Below are positions 27,972 through 38,790 of a DNA stretch of 64,000 nucleotides, one piece after another. How positions within the stretch are numbered: the first letter of the stretch is position 1; every line of letters starts with the position of its first letter. Position numbers and translations under genes: made by a program. Under the pieces are notes generated by a model, which was not told where the DNA came from, made no database searches, and worked only from the letters and a program-made list of their open reading frames with translations. Source of the DNA: Chlorobaculum sp. MV4-Y (GTDB taxonomy: Bacteria; Bacteroidota; Chlorobiia; Chlorobiales; Chlorobiaceae); the NCBI RefSeq assembly GCF_025244685.1, contig NZ_CP104202.1:196501-260500 (forward strand), written 5' to 3'.

Positions 27972-30488
27972 TCAGTCGTTGGGCTGACCGAACGAGAAGG
28001 TGAAGTTCCAGCCTTGAGACTTTTTATCCGGTTCTGATGGAGCGGAGTCAAACCCGTAACCGTAGTCGATACCGATCTGGCCGATGATAGGCAGGTAGAG
28101 CCTCAGACCGATACCGGCTGATTTTTTCAGATCGGTCAGGTCGAAGGTTGATGCATCAGCCCAGAGATTGCCCGCTTCTGCAAAAACCAGGGCATAGATG
28201 CTCGCCGAAGGACTGAGCGTAAGCGGGTAGCGAAGCTCGGTGGTGAATTTAGAATAGATTCTGCCTCCGTACAGATCGGTTTCACCATCGAACTTCTGAC
28301 CGAGGCTGTGGTCAGGATAGCCACGGAGCGGGATGGTCGGCAGGGACGACATACCACTGCCGCCCATATAGAAGTAGTTCGTGTAGGGGATATAGTCATC
28401 TTTGCTGAAGGTGTCGAGGTAACCCTGCTGTGCGGATACGTTGACGATCAGGTCTTTCGATACCGGGAAAAACCAGCTTGTTGTTCCGATCAGTTTGTAG
28501 AAGTTGATCGTTCCGGGTAGCACACCTCCAGCCAACTGGGCAGTAAAGACGCTCTTGCTTCCATGCCGCGGATAGATCGGGTTGTCGATACTGTTTCTGC
28601 TGATTGTCTGGGTTATTGAGAACTCCTCGGCCTCCTCAGGCGCATCTGTCTCGTTGAGGAAGCTGACGAAGCCGCCTTTGGTATGCAGGTAGCTCAGTCG
28701 CCAGCTGATAGCGAAATAGTCGTCTGGCCAGGTGAGTCTTCTTCCGATGGTGATGTTAGCGCCGTACTGGTTGATTGTTTTCGTGGCGTCACTGACTCCA
28801 TTATTAGTCAGATCGTAGCTCTGCTTGGTTTTGAATGCGGTGAACCCCAGGGAGGTATGGGTGCCGAACGCCCACGGATCGCTTGCTGACAGCGAAAGGG
28901 TCCGGTAGTTGTTGGAGCCGAACTGCCATTGCACGGCGAGTCTCTGTCCGTCGCCGTGGGGCAGTGGCCGGTATGCCGACGGATGAAAGAGGTCTCCGAA
29001 CGAGAAGTTGTTGAAGGTCAGACCAAGAGATCCGGTGCCACCGCTCGAAGCGCTGTAGCCGATGGCGGCGTTGAAGGTATCGGTCTGTCGTTCTGTCACA
29101 TTATAGGTCAGATCGACCGTATCGTTTTTCTGGTTTGGCTGGATGTCCGGTGTCAGGGTTTCAGGGTCGAAATAGTTGAGCATCGAGAGCTCCCTGATGC
29201 TTCTGACGACGTTCTTCCGGCTGAAGGTGTCGCCCGGAACAGTATAGAGTTCCCGCCGGATAACGTGATCCTTCGTTTTGGTATTTCCCTTGATGTTGAT
29301 GATGTTCAGCGTGTAAGGGTCGCCTTCTGTCAGGGTGATGACCAGATCGACCTGATTTGGCTGCACCACCTGTTCTTCGAGTTGTGCTCTGAATGAGAGG
29401 TATCCCCGGTCGAGGTACAGTGAACTGACATCGGAATGATCCTGGGAGTAGTTCAACCGTTCGTTGATCTTTTTTGCACTGTACAGGTCACCGTTTTTGA
29501 CGCCGAATGTGGTATTGAGTATCTGGGTCGTGGCGAAATCCTTGGTGTTGCCGATCCAGGTGATGTTCCTGATATGATATTTTGGCCCCTCTTCGACGTA
29601 AATATCGAGGATAAGCCCTTTTTTGTCATCGGTGTAGGTGACTGTGTCCTTGACTATGCGTGCGTCGCGATAGCCATTGTCGCGATAAAATTCAACCAAC
29701 AGGTTCTTGTCCTCTTCGAACTTGTCCTTGTCGAGTTTGGGCTGCCCGAAAATTTTTCGCCACCATGAGTTCTGCGTGGTCTCTTTGAGCACACCCCGGA
29801 GTTTGCCCTCTTTGAACGCTGTATTGCCGTGGAATCTGATTTTTTCGATGACAACCTTGCTGCCTTCGTGAATGGTAAAGATCGCTTTGACTTTGTTCTC
29901 GCCGGTATTCTGGAGTCGATACTCCGCGCCTGCTGTCAGATAGCCTTTCGCTGCATACTGCTTTTCGATTCTGTTCTCGGCGTTCAAAAGCTCCTGGTTG
30001 CTTATCCGTTGTCCGGGGTTCAGATTGGCGGTGTTCAGCAACTCCTTTGTTTTGAATTTGTGATTGCCCTGGAACTCGACGCTTTGGAGGAGAGGGAGCT
30101 CGGTGACGACAAAGGTCAGCTTGATGTTGCCACCGCCAAGATCGGTCTGTTCGATCTGGATATTGCTGAAATATTGCAGGTTCCAAAGGTATTGCAGCAC
30201 GCCGGGAATCTCCTGACCCGGGACAGTAATCTGGTCATTGATTTTGATGGGCAGGCTTTTGAGCAATTCAGACTCCTTGATGGTCTGAAGTCCGCTGAAG
30301 GTGATTTCGCGGACGGTGAGCGTGCGGGTTTCCTGTATGGCGGCTGCTGCCGGACGCGCTGTAACGGAGCTGTTTGCCGGAGCCGAAGGCTTTGCCTTGG
30401 CAAAAACCGAAGATGAGGGGATGTTGAGCAGAGCCAGAACAATCAGGAGTGCTGATAACCTGTCTGGTGGAAATGGTGTCGTTTTCAT
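27972..30488 (-). CDS. bamA: Outer membrane assembly factor BamA
   Basis: BamA (838 residues) is the central Omp85 protein that folds and inserts beta-barrel proteins into the outer membrane. Seen: a signal peptide (hydrophobic LSALLIVLALLNI before SSSVFA), five POTRA domains over about residues 55-465 (first at LTVREITFSGLQTIKE, last near YTLNIINIKGNTKTKDHVIRRE), and a C-terminal 16-strand barrel with FPVSKDLIVNVS, IPLRGYPDHSLGQKFDG (the conserved VRGF/Y-type loop) and a terminal beta signal ending in aromatic residues. It follows uppS by 35 bases. A surface-loop-rich barrel is normal. Confidence 0.95.
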   Translation of the reverse strand: MKTTPFPPDRLSALLIVLALLNIPSSSVFAKAKPSAPANSSVTARPAAAAIQETRTLTVREITFSGLQTIKESELLKSLPIKINDQITVPGQEIPGVLQYLWNLQYFSNIQIEQTDLGGGNIKLTFVVTELPLLQSVEFQGNHKFKTKELLNTANLNPGQRISNQELLNAENRIEKQYAAKGYLTAGAEYRLQNTGENKVKAIFTIHEGSKVVIEKIRFHGNTAFKEGKLRGVLKETTQNSWWRKIFGQPKLDKDKFEEDKNLLVEFYRDNGYRDARIVKDTVTYTDDKKGLILDIYVEEGPKYHIRNITWIGNTKDFATTQILNTTFGVKNGDLYSAKKINERLNYSQDHSDVSSLYLDRGYLSFRAQLEEQVVQPNQVDLVITLTEGDPYTLNIINIKGNTKTKDHVIRRELYTVPGDTFSRKNVVRSIRELSMLNYFDPETLTPDIQPNQKNDTVDLTYNVTERQTDTFNAAIGYSASSGGTGSLGLTFNNFSFGDLFHPSAYRPLPHGDGQRLAVQWQFGSNNYRTLSLSASDPWAFGTHTSLGFTAFKTKQSYDLTNNGVSDATKTINQYGANITIGRRLTWPDDYFAISWRLSYLHTKGGFVSFLNETDAPEEAEEFSITQTISRNSIDNPIYPRHGSKSVFTAQLAGGVLPGTINFYKLIGTTSWFFPVSKDLIVNVSAQQGYLDTFSKDDYIPYTNYFYMGGSGMSSLPTIPLRGYPDHSLGQKFDGETDLYGGRIYSKFTTELRYPLTLSPSASIYALVFAEAGNLWADASTFDLTDLKKSAGIGLRLYLPIIGQIGIDYGYGFDSAPSEPDKKSQGWNFTFSFGQPND

Positions 30489-30523
30489 GAAAGGGCTGAT
30501 TGGTTCTGTGTTTCAGTTCGGCG

Positions 30524-31321
30524 TTATTCTACTTCATTGGTTTTCAGTTGCTCGCTGGTCTTGCCAAACCGTCGTTCGCGTTTTTGAAACTCCCGGATGG
30601 CTTCATACAACTCGTTGCGCCGGAAATCGGGCCAAAGGGTGTTACTGAAAATGATTTCGGAATAGGCGTTTTGCCAGAGCATAAAGTTGCTGATGCGGTA
30701 CTCACCGCTGGTTCGTATCAGCAGATCAGGATCGGGCATTGATTCGGTTGAAAGATACGAAGCAAATAGATTTTCATCTATGGTTTCGGGGTCGAGCGAA
30801 CCCTGTTTTACCTGACGGGCGATGTGCTGACACGCCTGGGTGATATCCCATTTTCCGCTATAGCTCAGGGCGATGGTCATGGCCATGCCTCGGTTTTTTC
30901 TGGTCAGCTCTATGGTTTCATCGAGTGTCTTGTGCACGTCATCGGGGATCATCTCCATATCTCCGATAACCTCCAATCGGATATCGTTTTCAAGCAGTTT
31001 CACGGCCTCTTTTCTGAGCACCTTGATGAGCAGCTTCATCAGGGCCGAAATTTCAGGTTTCGGTCTTTTCCAGTTCTCGATCGAAAAGGTGAACAGCGTC
31101 AGGTTTTCGATGCCGAGTTGAGAAGATGCCTCGACCACATCTCTCACCGATTCAACACCAGCCACATGGCCTGCAATGCGCGACTTGCCTTTGATTTTCG
31201 CCCATCGGCCGTTTCCGTCCATGATGATGCTGATATGCCGGGGAAGCACGCAGGATGATTTCAGCGTTTCCTGGATTCGGGTATCTTCAGGATCAGATTT
31301 CGATGTGAACCACTGGGGCAT
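30524..31321 (-). CDS. uppS: Undecaprenyl diphosphate synthase (cis-prenyltransferase)
   Basis: UppS extends farnesyl diphosphate with IPP in cis configuration to make the C55 lipid carrier of peptidoglycan and O-antigen. The 265-residue protein has the substrate loop IIMDGNGRWAK, TLFTFSIENWKRP, ALSYSGKWDI and PDPDLLIRTSGEYRISNFMLWQ with the catalytic and Mg-binding residues. It lies directly upstream of bamA, an order also seen in other Gram-negatives where uppS, cdsA and bamA are linked. The divergent intergenic region to gatA (254 bases) probably holds both promoters. Confidence 0.96.
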   Translation of the reverse strand: MPQWFTSKSDPEDTRIQETLKSSCVLPRHISIIMDGNGRWAKIKGKSRIAGHVAGVESVRDVVEASSQLGIENLTLFTFSIENWKRPKPEISALMKLLIKVLRKEAVKLLENDIRLEVIGDMEMIPDDVHKTLDETIELTRKNRGMAMTIALSYSGKWDITQACQHIARQVKQGSLDPETIDENLFASYLSTESMPDPDLLIRTSGEYRISNFMLWQNAYSEIIFSNTLWPDFRRNELYEAIREFQKRERRFGKTSEQLKTNEVE

Positions 31322-31575
31322 GTAAGAGTAGGAAAATCCAAGGGTTAATGCTGTTCATCGGACCTCGCGGCTTTTAGAGGGGGTTCGTTATCATCCTTGA
31401 AGCGCGCAACCTCCATCAAATTGAATTATAGACAGTTATTTATTATTATACAAACTTCATGGCGGCAGAGCCCCCTGGACTCTTCCGGCCGGCAGCGCCC
31501 TCTATCCGCAGGAGTTGTTGTCCCGCCGCAACATGCAGATGAACGATCTTCAATTTATAATCCAGCCGAATAAAC

Positions 31576-33021
31576 GTGCAGTTTCATGGTTACGAGGACC
31601 TCAGGTCCAGGCTGCTCTCAGGTGAGCTAACCTGTGAGCAGGTGATTTCAGATTATTTACAGCGCATCGATTCCCGCCGCGACGACAATATTTTTACCGT
31701 TGTGTTTCACAACGAGGCAATGGTTCGTGCTCGCGAGCTTGACGGCAAGCTTCAGCGCGGCCAGGCCCCCGGGGTGCTTTTCGGTATGCCGATTGCCATC
31801 AAGGACAACATCGCCATGAAGGGTGCGCCTCTGTCGTGTGCCTCGAAGATTCTCGCTGGTTACGAAAGCGTTTATGACGCCACGGTGATCGAGCGGATGC
31901 ATGCCGAGGATGCCATTTTTGTCGGACGCACCAACATGGACGAGTTCGCGATGGGCAGTTCCAACGAGAACTCTGCTATCGGTCCGGTGCCGAATCCCTA
32001 CGATAAAACCCGCGTGCCCGGCGGCAGCTCCGGCGGCTCGGCGGCGGCGGTGGCCAATGATCTCGCCATGGTAGCGCTCGGCTCTGATACCGGCGGTTCG
32101 GTTCGCCAGCCCGCAGGTTTCTGCAACATCATTGGTCTCAAACCAACTTACGGCCGCATCTCGCGTTACGGCCTCGTCGCCTTCGCCTCGTCGTTCGACC
32201 AGATCGGCCTGCTCGCCGCGAACTGTGACGATGCGGCGCTCGTGCTTGGCGTCATCGCCGGAAAGGACGAGCATGATGCAACCTCGTCGCACCACGACGT
32301 GCCGGAGTACGACGCCACGATGGATCACGTCTCCGTCGAGGGACTGCGCATCGGTGTGCCGCGCGCGTTTTTTCCCGAGAGCCTCAATGCCGACGTGGCC
32401 GGAGTGGTCAAGGCGGGTCTGAAAAAGCTCGAAGATGCTGGCGCTGAGCTGGTCGAGATCGACCTGCCTGAAAGCGACTACGCCATCGCAGCCTACTACA
32501 TTCTCGTCACCGCCGAGGCTTCCTCGAACCTCGCACGGTTCGACGGTGCGCGCTACGGCTACCGTTCGCCCGACTCGCCTGACCTTTCGAGCATGTACGT
32601 CAACTCGCGCACCGAGGGATTCGGCGCGGAGGTCAAGCGTCGCATCATGCTGGGTACCTACGTGCTTTCGGCGGGCTACTACGATACCTACTACAAAAAA
32701 GCGCAGCAGGTGCGCCGCGTCTTCCAGGACAAGTATCGCGAAGCGTTCGAGAAGGTCGATGTGATCTTCGGGCCGACCTCACCCTTTCCGCCTTTCGGTA
32801 TTGGCGACAAGATGGACAATCCGCTCGAAATGTACCTGGCCGACGTTTTCACCGTTCCGGCCAGCATCGTGGGAATGCCCGCCATCAGCGTGCCGGTCGG
32901 CTTCGACAGCCTCGGCCTGCCAGTTGGCGTTCATCTGATTTGCAACTTTTTCGAGGAGGGCAAGATGCTCGGCATCGCCCGCCATCTCCAGACCTTGTGT
33001 CAGACAGTTCCGTCCAACTGA
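31576..33021 (+). CDS. gatA: Aspartyl/glutamyl-tRNA amidotransferase subunit A
   Basis: GatA is the glutamine amidase of GatCAB, which converts Glu-tRNA-Gln (and Asp-tRNA-Asn) to the amidated forms. The 481-residue amidase-signature protein carries the Lys of AIKDNIA, the Ser pair in [12 protein letters not shown], and the nucleophile region [13 protein letters not shown]. The GTG at 31576 is the best start, giving [12 protein letters not shown]. gatB and gatC are not in the window. The gene ends 35 bases before sucD and may be co-transcribed with it. Confidence 0.96.
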   Translation: MQFHGYEDLRSRLLSGELTCEQVISDYLQRIDSRRDDNIFTVVFHNEAMVRARELDGKLQRGQAPGVLFGMPIAIKDNIAMKGAPLSCASKILAGYESVYDATVIERMHAEDAIFVGRTNMDEFAMGSSNENSAIGPVPNPYDKTRVPGGSSGGSAAAVANDLAMVALGSDTGGSVRQPAGFCNIIGLKPTYGRISRYGLVAFASSFDQIGLLAANCDDAALVLGVIAGKDEHDATSSHHDVPEYDATMDHVSVEGLRIGVPRAFFPESLNADVAGVVKAGLKKLEDAGAELVEIDLPESDYAIAAYYILVTAEASSNLARFDGARYGYRSPDSPDLSSMYVNSRTEGFGAEVKRRIMLGTYVLSAGYYDTYYKKAQQVRRVFQDKYREAFEKVDVIFGPTSPFPPFGIGDKMDNPLEMYLADVFTVPASIVGMPAISVPVGFDSLGLPVGVHLICNFFEEGKMLGIARHLQTLCQTVPSN

Positions 33022-33056
33022 CGGCTTTTTTCATCACCACAAAAGATTATGGAAAT

Positions 33057-33959
33057 ATGAGCGTTCTGGTCAATAAAGATACCCGTCTGGTCGTGCAGGG
33101 AATCACCGGTGGCGAGGGAACCTTCCACACCTCGCAGATTCTGGAGTATGGCACCAACGTCGTTGCTGGCGTCACTCCCGGCAAAGGCGGTATTCTCTAT
33201 AATGGCAACGAAAAAGATCAATTCTGCCGCCCGGTTCCGGTGTTCGACACCGTGAAGGAGGCTGTCGAAAAGGCCGAAGCCAACGCGACGGTGATCTTCG
33301 TGCCCGCGCCGTTCGCCGCTGACGCCATCATGGAGGCTGCTGCCGCCGGTTTGAAGGTGATCATCTGCATCACCGAAGGCATTCCGGTCAATGACATGAT
33401 GAAAGCCTACAGCTACGTGCAGGAGAAGGGCGCAGTGCTGGTCGGTCCGAACTGCCCCGGCGTCATCACCCCCGGCGAAGCCAAAGTCGGCATCATGCCC
33501 GGTTTTATCCACAAGAAGGGCACCATCGGCGTCGTTTCGCGCAGTGGCACCCTGACCTACGAAGCGGTGCACCAGCTCACCGAAGTCGGCCTCGGCCAGT
33601 CCACCTGCATCGGCATTGGCGGTGACCCGATCATCGGCACCCGCTTTCTCGACGCCGTCAAGCTCTTCGCCAAGGATGACGACACCGAAGGCCTCGTCAT
33701 GATCGGCGAAATCGGCGGCAGCGCCGAAGAAGAGGCTGCCGAGTACATCAGGAAATATTTCAAGAAGCCGGTCGTTGGCTTCATCGCAGGCCGCACTGCC
33801 CCTCCCGGTCGCCGCATGGGCCACGCCGGAGCTATCGTCTCCGGAGGCAAAGGCACCGCCGAAGAGAAGATCAAAGCAATGGAAGCAGCAGGCATCAAGG
33901 TTGTCGAAAACCCCGCCGACATCGGCGAAGCAATGCTGAAGGCGCTCGGCAGAGCTTGA
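33057..33959 (+). CDS. sucD: Succinyl-CoA synthetase alpha subunit
   Basis: SucD (300 residues) holds the CoA-binding domain and the phosphohistidine of succinyl-CoA synthetase. Seen: N-terminal [52 protein letters not shown] and the active His in [20 protein letters not shown]. In green sulfur bacteria the enzyme works in the reductive direction of the TCA cycle. sucC is not adjacent, so the two subunits are encoded at different loci. The ATG at 33057 is chosen over a longer frame through the gatA end. A strong terminator follows. Confidence 0.96.
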   Translation: MSVLVNKDTRLVVQGITGGEGTFHTSQILEYGTNVVAGVTPGKGGILYNGNEKDQFCRPVPVFDTVKEAVEKAEANATVIFVPAPFAADAIMEAAAAGLKVIICITEGIPVNDMMKAYSYVQEKGAVLVGPNCPGVITPGEAKVGIMPGFIHKKGTIGVVSRSGTLTYEAVHQLTEVGLGQSTCIGIGGDPIIGTRFLDAVKLFAKDDDTEGLVMIGEIGGSAEEEAAEYIRKYFKKPVVGFIAGRTAPPGRRMGHAGAIVSGGKGTAEEKIKAMEAAGIKVVENPADIGEAMLKALGRA

Positions 33960-33984
33960 TGGCTTTCTTCAGTCCAGTTACAAT

Positions 33985-34012
33985 AAAAAGAGCGCTTTCG
34001 GGCGCTCTTTTT
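33985..34012 (+). terminator. Intrinsic terminator after sucD
   Basis: AAAAAGAGCGC (33985-33995) and GCGCTCTTTTT (34002-34012) pair fully around TTTCGG. Symmetric T-runs also allow it to serve the convergent kdsD-like gene. Confidence 0.9.
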
Positions 34013-34039
34013 ATTGGTGGCAGACAGATCTGAGAAACA

Positions 34040-35113
34040 CTACAACCCCAGTGTCACCAGATCGTGGATGTGAACTATCCCCACCGGACACCGCTTTTCA
34101 TCGCACACCATGAGCTGGGTGATGCGGTGGGTTTCGAGAAGTTCGAGGCAGGCTTTGGCCTTCATGTCGGTTGAGACGGTTTTCGGGTTGGGGGTCATCA
34201 CCTCTGAGGCCTTCTTGTCGAGGAATGATTTGCCGGTCTGCACCAGTCGCCGCAAGTCGCCGTCGGTGAAGATGCCGGTCAGTCGGCCCTCCGCATCCAC
34301 GATGCCGCTGACGCCGTAGCGTTTGGAGGTCATTTCGAGGATGAGGTCCGAGATGGTCGCACTCTCGCTGACGACGGGTAGCGCCTCTCCCTGTGCCATT
34401 ACGTCGCTGACTCGCATCGTCAACTGCTTGCCGAGCGAGCCTTTTGGGTGGGTGAGGGCGAACTCCTGGTCGGTGAAGTTTTTCTTTTTCATGAGGCAGA
34501 TCGCCAGCGCGTCGCCCATCGCGAGCATCGCCGTGGTTGAGCTGGTTGGCGCGAGGTCGTATGGACACGCCTCCTGATCGACGCCGGTGTCGAGCACCAC
34601 GTCGGCGTTCATCGCGAGGTAGGAGCGAGGGTTGCCGGTGAAGGCGATGATGGTCGCCTTCCGCTCCCGGAGCGCCGGGAGGATGAAGTTCAGCTCTTCG
34701 GTCATGCCGCTTTTGGAGAGGCAGATGACCGTGTCGCCCTCCGAAACCACGCCGAGGTCGCCGTGCGCCGCTTCCGCCGGATGGAGGAAAATGGCCGTGG
34801 TGCCGGTCGATGAGAGCGTTGCCGCGATCTTCTGGCCGATAATGCCCGATTTGCCCATGCCGGAGATGATGATCTTGCCTGTGCAGGCGAGCATCAGTTC
34901 AACTGCTCTGGAAAAGTTCTCGTCCAGCCGCTCGCTCATCAGGCGGACGGCTTCGGCTTCCTGCAGAAGAATGCTCTTGCCCTCCTGTATGGTGGTTGCT
35001 TGTTCTTTCATCATCGCTGGTATGGGTTCGGCAGCAGCGATCCGGTTCGCCGCCAAAAGCTGGAAATATTCATTTTTAATCCGATATTCAGCGCTATAAT
35101 CCGGAAAATTCAT
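34040..35113 (-). CDS. kdsD: Arabinose-5-phosphate isomerase (SIS plus CBS domains)
   Basis: KdsD/GutQ-family enzyme converting ribulose 5-phosphate to arabinose 5-phosphate, first step to Kdo of the LPS core. N-terminal SIS domain shows CTGKIIISGMGKSGIIGQKIAA, STGTTAIFLHPAEAAHGDLG and LSKSGMTEEL; ALTHPKGSLGK ends the domain. Two CBS domains follow (MAQGEALPVV, SEVMTPNPKTVSTDMKAKA). The longest frame gives 357 residues, but the first 33 are not family-like and the start may be at 35014 or 35011. The promoter region overlaps that of the divergent small gene at 35214. With lpxB it points to LPS assembly in this region. Confidence 0.9.
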   Translation of the reverse strand: MNFPDYSAEYRIKNEYFQLLAANRIAAAEPIPAMMKEQATTIQEGKSILLQEAEAVRLMSERLDENFSRAVELMLACTGKIIISGMGKSGIIGQKIAATLSSTGTTAIFLHPAEAAHGDLGVVSEGDTVICLSKSGMTEELNFILPALRERKATIIAFTGNPRSYLAMNADVVLDTGVDQEACPYDLAPTSSTTAMLAMGDALAICLMKKKNFTDQEFALTHPKGSLGKQLTMRVSDVMAQGEALPVVSESATISDLILEMTSKRYGVSGIVDAEGRLTGIFTDGDLRRLVQTGKSFLDKKASEVMTPNPKTVSTDMKAKACLELLETHRITQLMVCDEKRCPVGIVHIHDLVTLGL

Positions 35114-35213
35114 GATATTTTCAAAGCCCGGACCGGAAGCGCCGGAGTTACCGCGCCGCGGCGGCTTCGCACAGTTACCGGAAACTGTTCATGCTAACCA
35201 TAACTTGCGGATT

Positions 35214-35561
35214 ATGAGCTGGATTTTAATTCTCGGATTTGCTCTGTCGGTCTTTTTTCTGCTCATGTATTTTCTCTCCAAGTTCGTCAATCACATGAAG
35301 ATGGAGCAGAACATGGAGATCGAATCGTTCAAGGACAGCCTGATTGACAAGGACAATCCGGTCGGTTTGACGGGTGAAGAGCTCGAAAAGATGAAGCAGC
35401 AGCAGGCCGAAGCGCAGGCGCATCTGCGCGAGGTGATCTCCAAGATTCCGGTCATCCAGAAAGACGGCAAGTTCCAGGTCGATATGGACGCCGTCCGGCA
35501 GCAGAAGGCGGAGGCCGCCAAAACCAACGGCTCGATCGGCCCGGCGACCGGCAAGAACTGA
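35214..35561 (+). CDS. Small membrane-anchored protein of unknown function
   Basis: A 115-residue protein with one N-terminal membrane helix (ILILGFALSVFFLLMYFL) then a charged helix, a predicted coiled region rich in Glu, Lys and Gln (EELEKMKQQQAEAQAHLREVI) and a low-complexity end. I know no function. The start is the ATG at 35214; an in-frame extension to 35112 has a different character. It lies 24 bases before the flippase gene, so it may be co-translated with it. Confidence 0.6.
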   Translation: MSWILILGFALSVFFLLMYFLSKFVNHMKMEQNMEIESFKDSLIDKDNPVGLTGEELEKMKQQQAEAQAHLREVISKIPVIQKDGKFQVDMDAVRQQKAEAAKTNGSIGPATGKN

Positions 35562-35585
35562 CCGCTACCTTCAGCTACCCAGCGG

Positions 35586-37130
35586 ATGTTCTCCAAACTC
35601 AAGCTTCTCGCGAAGGATACGGTCATCTACGGCGCGAGCACCATTCTGGCCCGCAGTCTTAACTATGTTCTCGTTCCGCTTTACGCCAACAAGCTGACCA
35701 CCTTCGATAATGGTATCCAGGCGGTGGTTTACGCCAACATCGCCCTGGCGAACGTCATTTTCACCTACGGTCTCGAAACCTCCTACCTGAAGGTCGCCTC
35801 CGACGCCATCAAACGGAACGAGGACGAACGCTCGCTGTTTTCGACCGCTTTCTTCAGTCTCTTTGTTACATCGATCCTTTTTTCGGCGCTGATGCTGCTC
35901 TTTGCGCCGTCGATTGCCGTAGCCATCGGCCTCGCGTCCAGTTCGGGCATCTACATACAATACGCCGCCGCGATTCTTTTTCTCGATACGCTGCTCGTCG
36001 TACCGTTTGCCGAACTGCGGCTGAAACGCAAGGCGATTCCGTTCGCGCTCGCCAAGGTGATGGGCGTGGTTGGCGGCGTGATCAGTACCTTCGTGCTCAT
36101 TCTCGGACTTCATGCGGGTCTCTCCGGCGTGTTCATCGGCGAGGCGCTCGGTTCGGTGGTGAGCCTGCTTTTCATTCTGCCGGTATTCAAAAATCTCAAA
36201 CCCACTTTCTCGCCCGGCATGTACCGGCAGTTGCTCGGCATCGGTCTGCCCTACGTGCCGACTGGCATCGCAGGTCTGCTCATCCACCTGATCGACCGGA
36301 ACCTCCTGATCCGCATTTCGCAGCAGGATATCGACCGGCTGTACGGCGCGGGTTTCCAGGCTTCGGATATTACCGGTATCTACGGGCGGGTGGCGGCATT
36401 TGGTGTGGCGCTCCAGATGTTCATCCAGATTTTCCGCTTCGCATGGCAGCCCTTTTTTCTGCAACATGCCGACGATCCAGAAGCCAAGCCGCTCTTCAAG
36501 CAGGTGATGAACCTTTCGGGGATTGCGGTGATCGTGCTCGCCGTGGCCTGCACCTTTTTCGTGCCCGATCTGGTGCGCTACCACTGGGGCGGCAAGCTTT
36601 ATCTTCTGCCGCCGAAATACTGGATGGGCATGTCGATTCTGCCGTGGATCTTTTTCAGCTACGTATTTGACATGATTTCGACCAACCTGTCGGCAGGTAT
36701 TCTGATTACCGGAAAGACCAAATATCTGCCCGTGGTGACCTTCGCCGGTGCCGCAGTGACGACCGTCGGGTGCTGGATTCTGATTCCGCTTGGCGGCATG
36801 GATGGTGCGGCGGTGGCTATCTTGTTCGGCACGGCGGTGATGTGCCTCTGCATGGGGTGGTACTCGGTGAGGTTTTATCCGATCAACTATGACTGGGGCC
36901 GTTTGTCACTCTTGCTCGGTGCCGGGCTGGCGTTCGCAGTATGGCATGACGACCTGCTCGTCTGGCTTGCCGGCTTCGGGATCAGCGGCCTGCTCGCGAT
37001 GATGGTGAAACTGCTGATTGTACTGCTTTATCTGGCTCTCGGCGTGCTCATTTTCCGCAACGAGGCGTCGGCTGTCGTGAGGATGGTAAAGAGAAAATTG
37101 CGTCCGGCGGGAGGTTCCGGTACTCGATGA
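35586..37130 (+). CDS. Polysaccharide biosynthesis flippase (Wzx/MATE-like)
   Basis: A 514-residue integral membrane protein with about twelve to fourteen helices in the MOP superfamily pattern. The N terminus ([24 protein letters not shown]) is typical of oligosaccharide-lipid flippases that move undecaprenyl-linked sugars across the inner membrane. A charged stretch [20 protein letters not shown] lies in the middle. Its substrate cannot be read from sequence; nearby kdsD and lpxB concern LPS. The stop overlaps the start of the next gene by four bases (ATGA), which implies translational coupling. Confidence 0.85.
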   Translation: MFSKLKLLAKDTVIYGASTILARSLNYVLVPLYANKLTTFDNGIQAVVYANIALANVIFTYGLETSYLKVASDAIKRNEDERSLFSTAFFSLFVTSILFSALMLLFAPSIAVAIGLASSSGIYIQYAAAILFLDTLLVVPFAELRLKRKAIPFALAKVMGVVGGVISTFVLILGLHAGLSGVFIGEALGSVVSLLFILPVFKNLKPTFSPGMYRQLLGIGLPYVPTGIAGLLIHLIDRNLLIRISQQDIDRLYGAGFQASDITGIYGRVAAFGVALQMFIQIFRFAWQPFFLQHADDPEAKPLFKQVMNLSGIAVIVLAVACTFFVPDLVRYHWGGKLYLLPPKYWMGMSILPWIFFSYVFDMISTNLSAGILITGKTKYLPVVTFAGAAVTTVGCWILIPLGGMDGAAVAILFGTAVMCLCMGWYSVRFYPINYDWGRLSLLLGAGLAFAVWHDDLLVWLAGFGISGLLAMMVKLLIVLLYLALGVLIFRNEASAVVRMVKRKLRPAGGSGTR

Positions 37131-37942
37131 TGCGCCTCGTTACCGTCCAGTTCACGCCACGTCTCGGGGAACGCCAGGCGAATCTCGAAGCGATCCGGAA
37201 GCTGCTCGATCCGGTGCATGCGGACATCGTTGTTTTGCCCGAGCTGTGCACGAGCGGCTATTTTTTCGTTTCGCGCGAAGAGCTTGCGCCGCTCGCCGAA
37301 GCGCCGGGCGGCATGGCGTGTGCTTTTTTCCAGCGCCTCGCCGATGAAAAGCGGTCGATCATCATCGCCGGTATGCCGGAGGTGGCGGGAGAGCGTTTCT
37401 ACAATTCGGTGTTTGTGTTCCGGCCCGGCATTGTCGAACCGCTCGTCTATCGAAAGTCGCATCTCTTCTACAAGGAGCGGTTCGTGTTCGAGCCGGGCGA
37501 TACCGGCTTTCCGGTCATCCGCGACGAACGTCTCGACATTTCCATCGGCATCATGCTTTGCTATGACTGGCGTTTTCCCGAAGTGTCGCGCGTGCTGGCG
37601 CTTGACGGGGCCGACCTCATTGCCTGTCCGTCCAATCTCGTCACCGATGCGTGGAAGAAGGTGATGCCCGCTCGCGCTATCGAGAACAAGCTGTACGTCG
37701 CCGTGGCCAATCGGTGCGGTACTGAAACGAGGGGTGATGAGACGCTGCTGTTCAAGGGATGTTCGGCGGTGTATGATCCGCAGGGCGAGATAGTTACGCT
37801 TGCTGATGCTGAAGTCGACCGGGTGCTGCTGGCGGAGATCGATCCCAAGCCATGCCGCGACAAAAGCTTCAACGAATTCAACGACATTTTCGCCGACCGG
37901 CGTCCCGAGTTGTACGGCGCGATCTGTCGTCCCCGCCGTTGA
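37127..37942 (+). CDS. Carbon-nitrogen hydrolase (nitrilase superfamily)
   Basis: A 271-residue amidase-type hydrolase with the complete catalytic triad: Glu in [11 protein letters not shown], Lys in [12 protein letters not shown] and Cys in [14 protein letters not shown]. The conserved [24 protein letters not shown] and the NRCGTE segment are also present. Substrates in this superfamily include omega-amides, deaminated glutathione and N-carbamoyl compounds; none can be assigned. The ATGATG start overlaps the flippase stop. It converges on the broken DUF4405-like gene with only 15 bases between. Confidence 0.88.
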   Translation: MMRLVTVQFTPRLGERQANLEAIRKLLDPVHADIVVLPELCTSGYFFVSREELAPLAEAPGGMACAFFQRLADEKRSIIIAGMPEVAGERFYNSVFVFRPGIVEPLVYRKSHLFYKERFVFEPGDTGFPVIRDERLDISIGIMLCYDWRFPEVSRVLALDGADLIACPSNLVTDAWKKVMPARAIENKLYVAVANRCGTETRGDETLLFKGCSAVYDPQGEIVTLADAEVDRVLLAEIDPKPCRDKSFNEFNDIFADRRPELYGAICRPRR

Positions 37943-37957
37943 AGTCCTCGATCTCCG

Positions 37958-38774
37958 TTACCGCTTTTCAGCCATCCGGTTGATCCGGCTGACCAGCTCG
38001 GAGGGTTCCATGCCATTTTTCGTGGCGATGTCGCGAATCGGCTCTTCCGGGGAGGCTTTGATGCCCTGTTGCTTCAGGGCCTGTTGCAGGGCGAGCGGCG
38101 AGACGCCGATGGTTTCGGCGGCCTCCGTGAGCGTTTTGCGGCCCCATCCGGAACCCTGAAGTCCGCCGGTTTGCCTGCCCTCCATGATAATGTTGTAGAG
38201 CTTCTGCACCTCCAGGCCGTTCTCTTCCGCAATCTCTTGCAGCGTCTGGCTGGTACTCTGCACCTTCACGCCCGCCGCGCGGAGCTTTTCGATCATCGTT
38301 TCAGCCGACGCGCCCACCTGCGGTAGTTTTCCAAGCTCTTCAAGGGAGAGGGTTTCGGCATGAGGCACGGGCGGCCCGCCGGTTTTGTTCTCCCAGGAGG
38401 CTGAAAGCCGGTCACCGAGCGCGATGATCTGCTCGAATGGCGGCAAGTTCGGCAAAAAGAAGGAGCGAGGTTACAAGTTCTGCGGGGCTGTTCAAACCCT
38501 TCGATGCTTTGGTTTTGATGTAAGAGAGGAATGCTTTCCAGTTGATGACGAACAGGTGGAAGATCGACACCATGATGAAGGCGAAGCCAAAGACGACGTG
38601 CTGGTTCTACCACCCTTTTTTGGTCAGGCAAAAGATATTCCAGTCAGTCCAGTTTGCCACCCTTTCTGGTGGAGAGACAAAGCGTACGATGCCTGAGATG
38701 AGCATCACGAGAAAGATCAGCACCAGCCCTGTGCTGATGAAGACACGCCACTTGAAATGTTGCTGGACAGTCAT
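37958..38774 (-). pseudogene. DUF4405-like membrane gene, in-frame TAG plus frame change
   Basis: From the ATG at 38774 the minus strand encodes one membrane helix (FISTGLVLIFLVMLISGIV) and then NIFCLTKKGW, a TAG (38607-38609), and in the same frame NQHVVFGFAFIMVSIFHLFV, a second helix with His/Trp of the DUF4405 (cytochrome b-like) pattern. Near 38454-38458 the frame changes by one base in the sense opposite to the other breaks here, into a 160-residue charged helical tail that starts PNLPPFEQIIALGDRLSAS. A stop plus a frame change suggest a decaying gene or several errors. It is the last gene of the ECF sigma cluster. Confidence 0.65.
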
Positions 38775-38790
38775 GCCTGTTACCGGATTA

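Noticed and set aside
38293..38631. A 112-codon minus-strand frame overlapping the DUF4405-like gene
   Set aside because: It is Arg/Pro-rich and lies in another frame than the hydrophobic helices that show family likeness.
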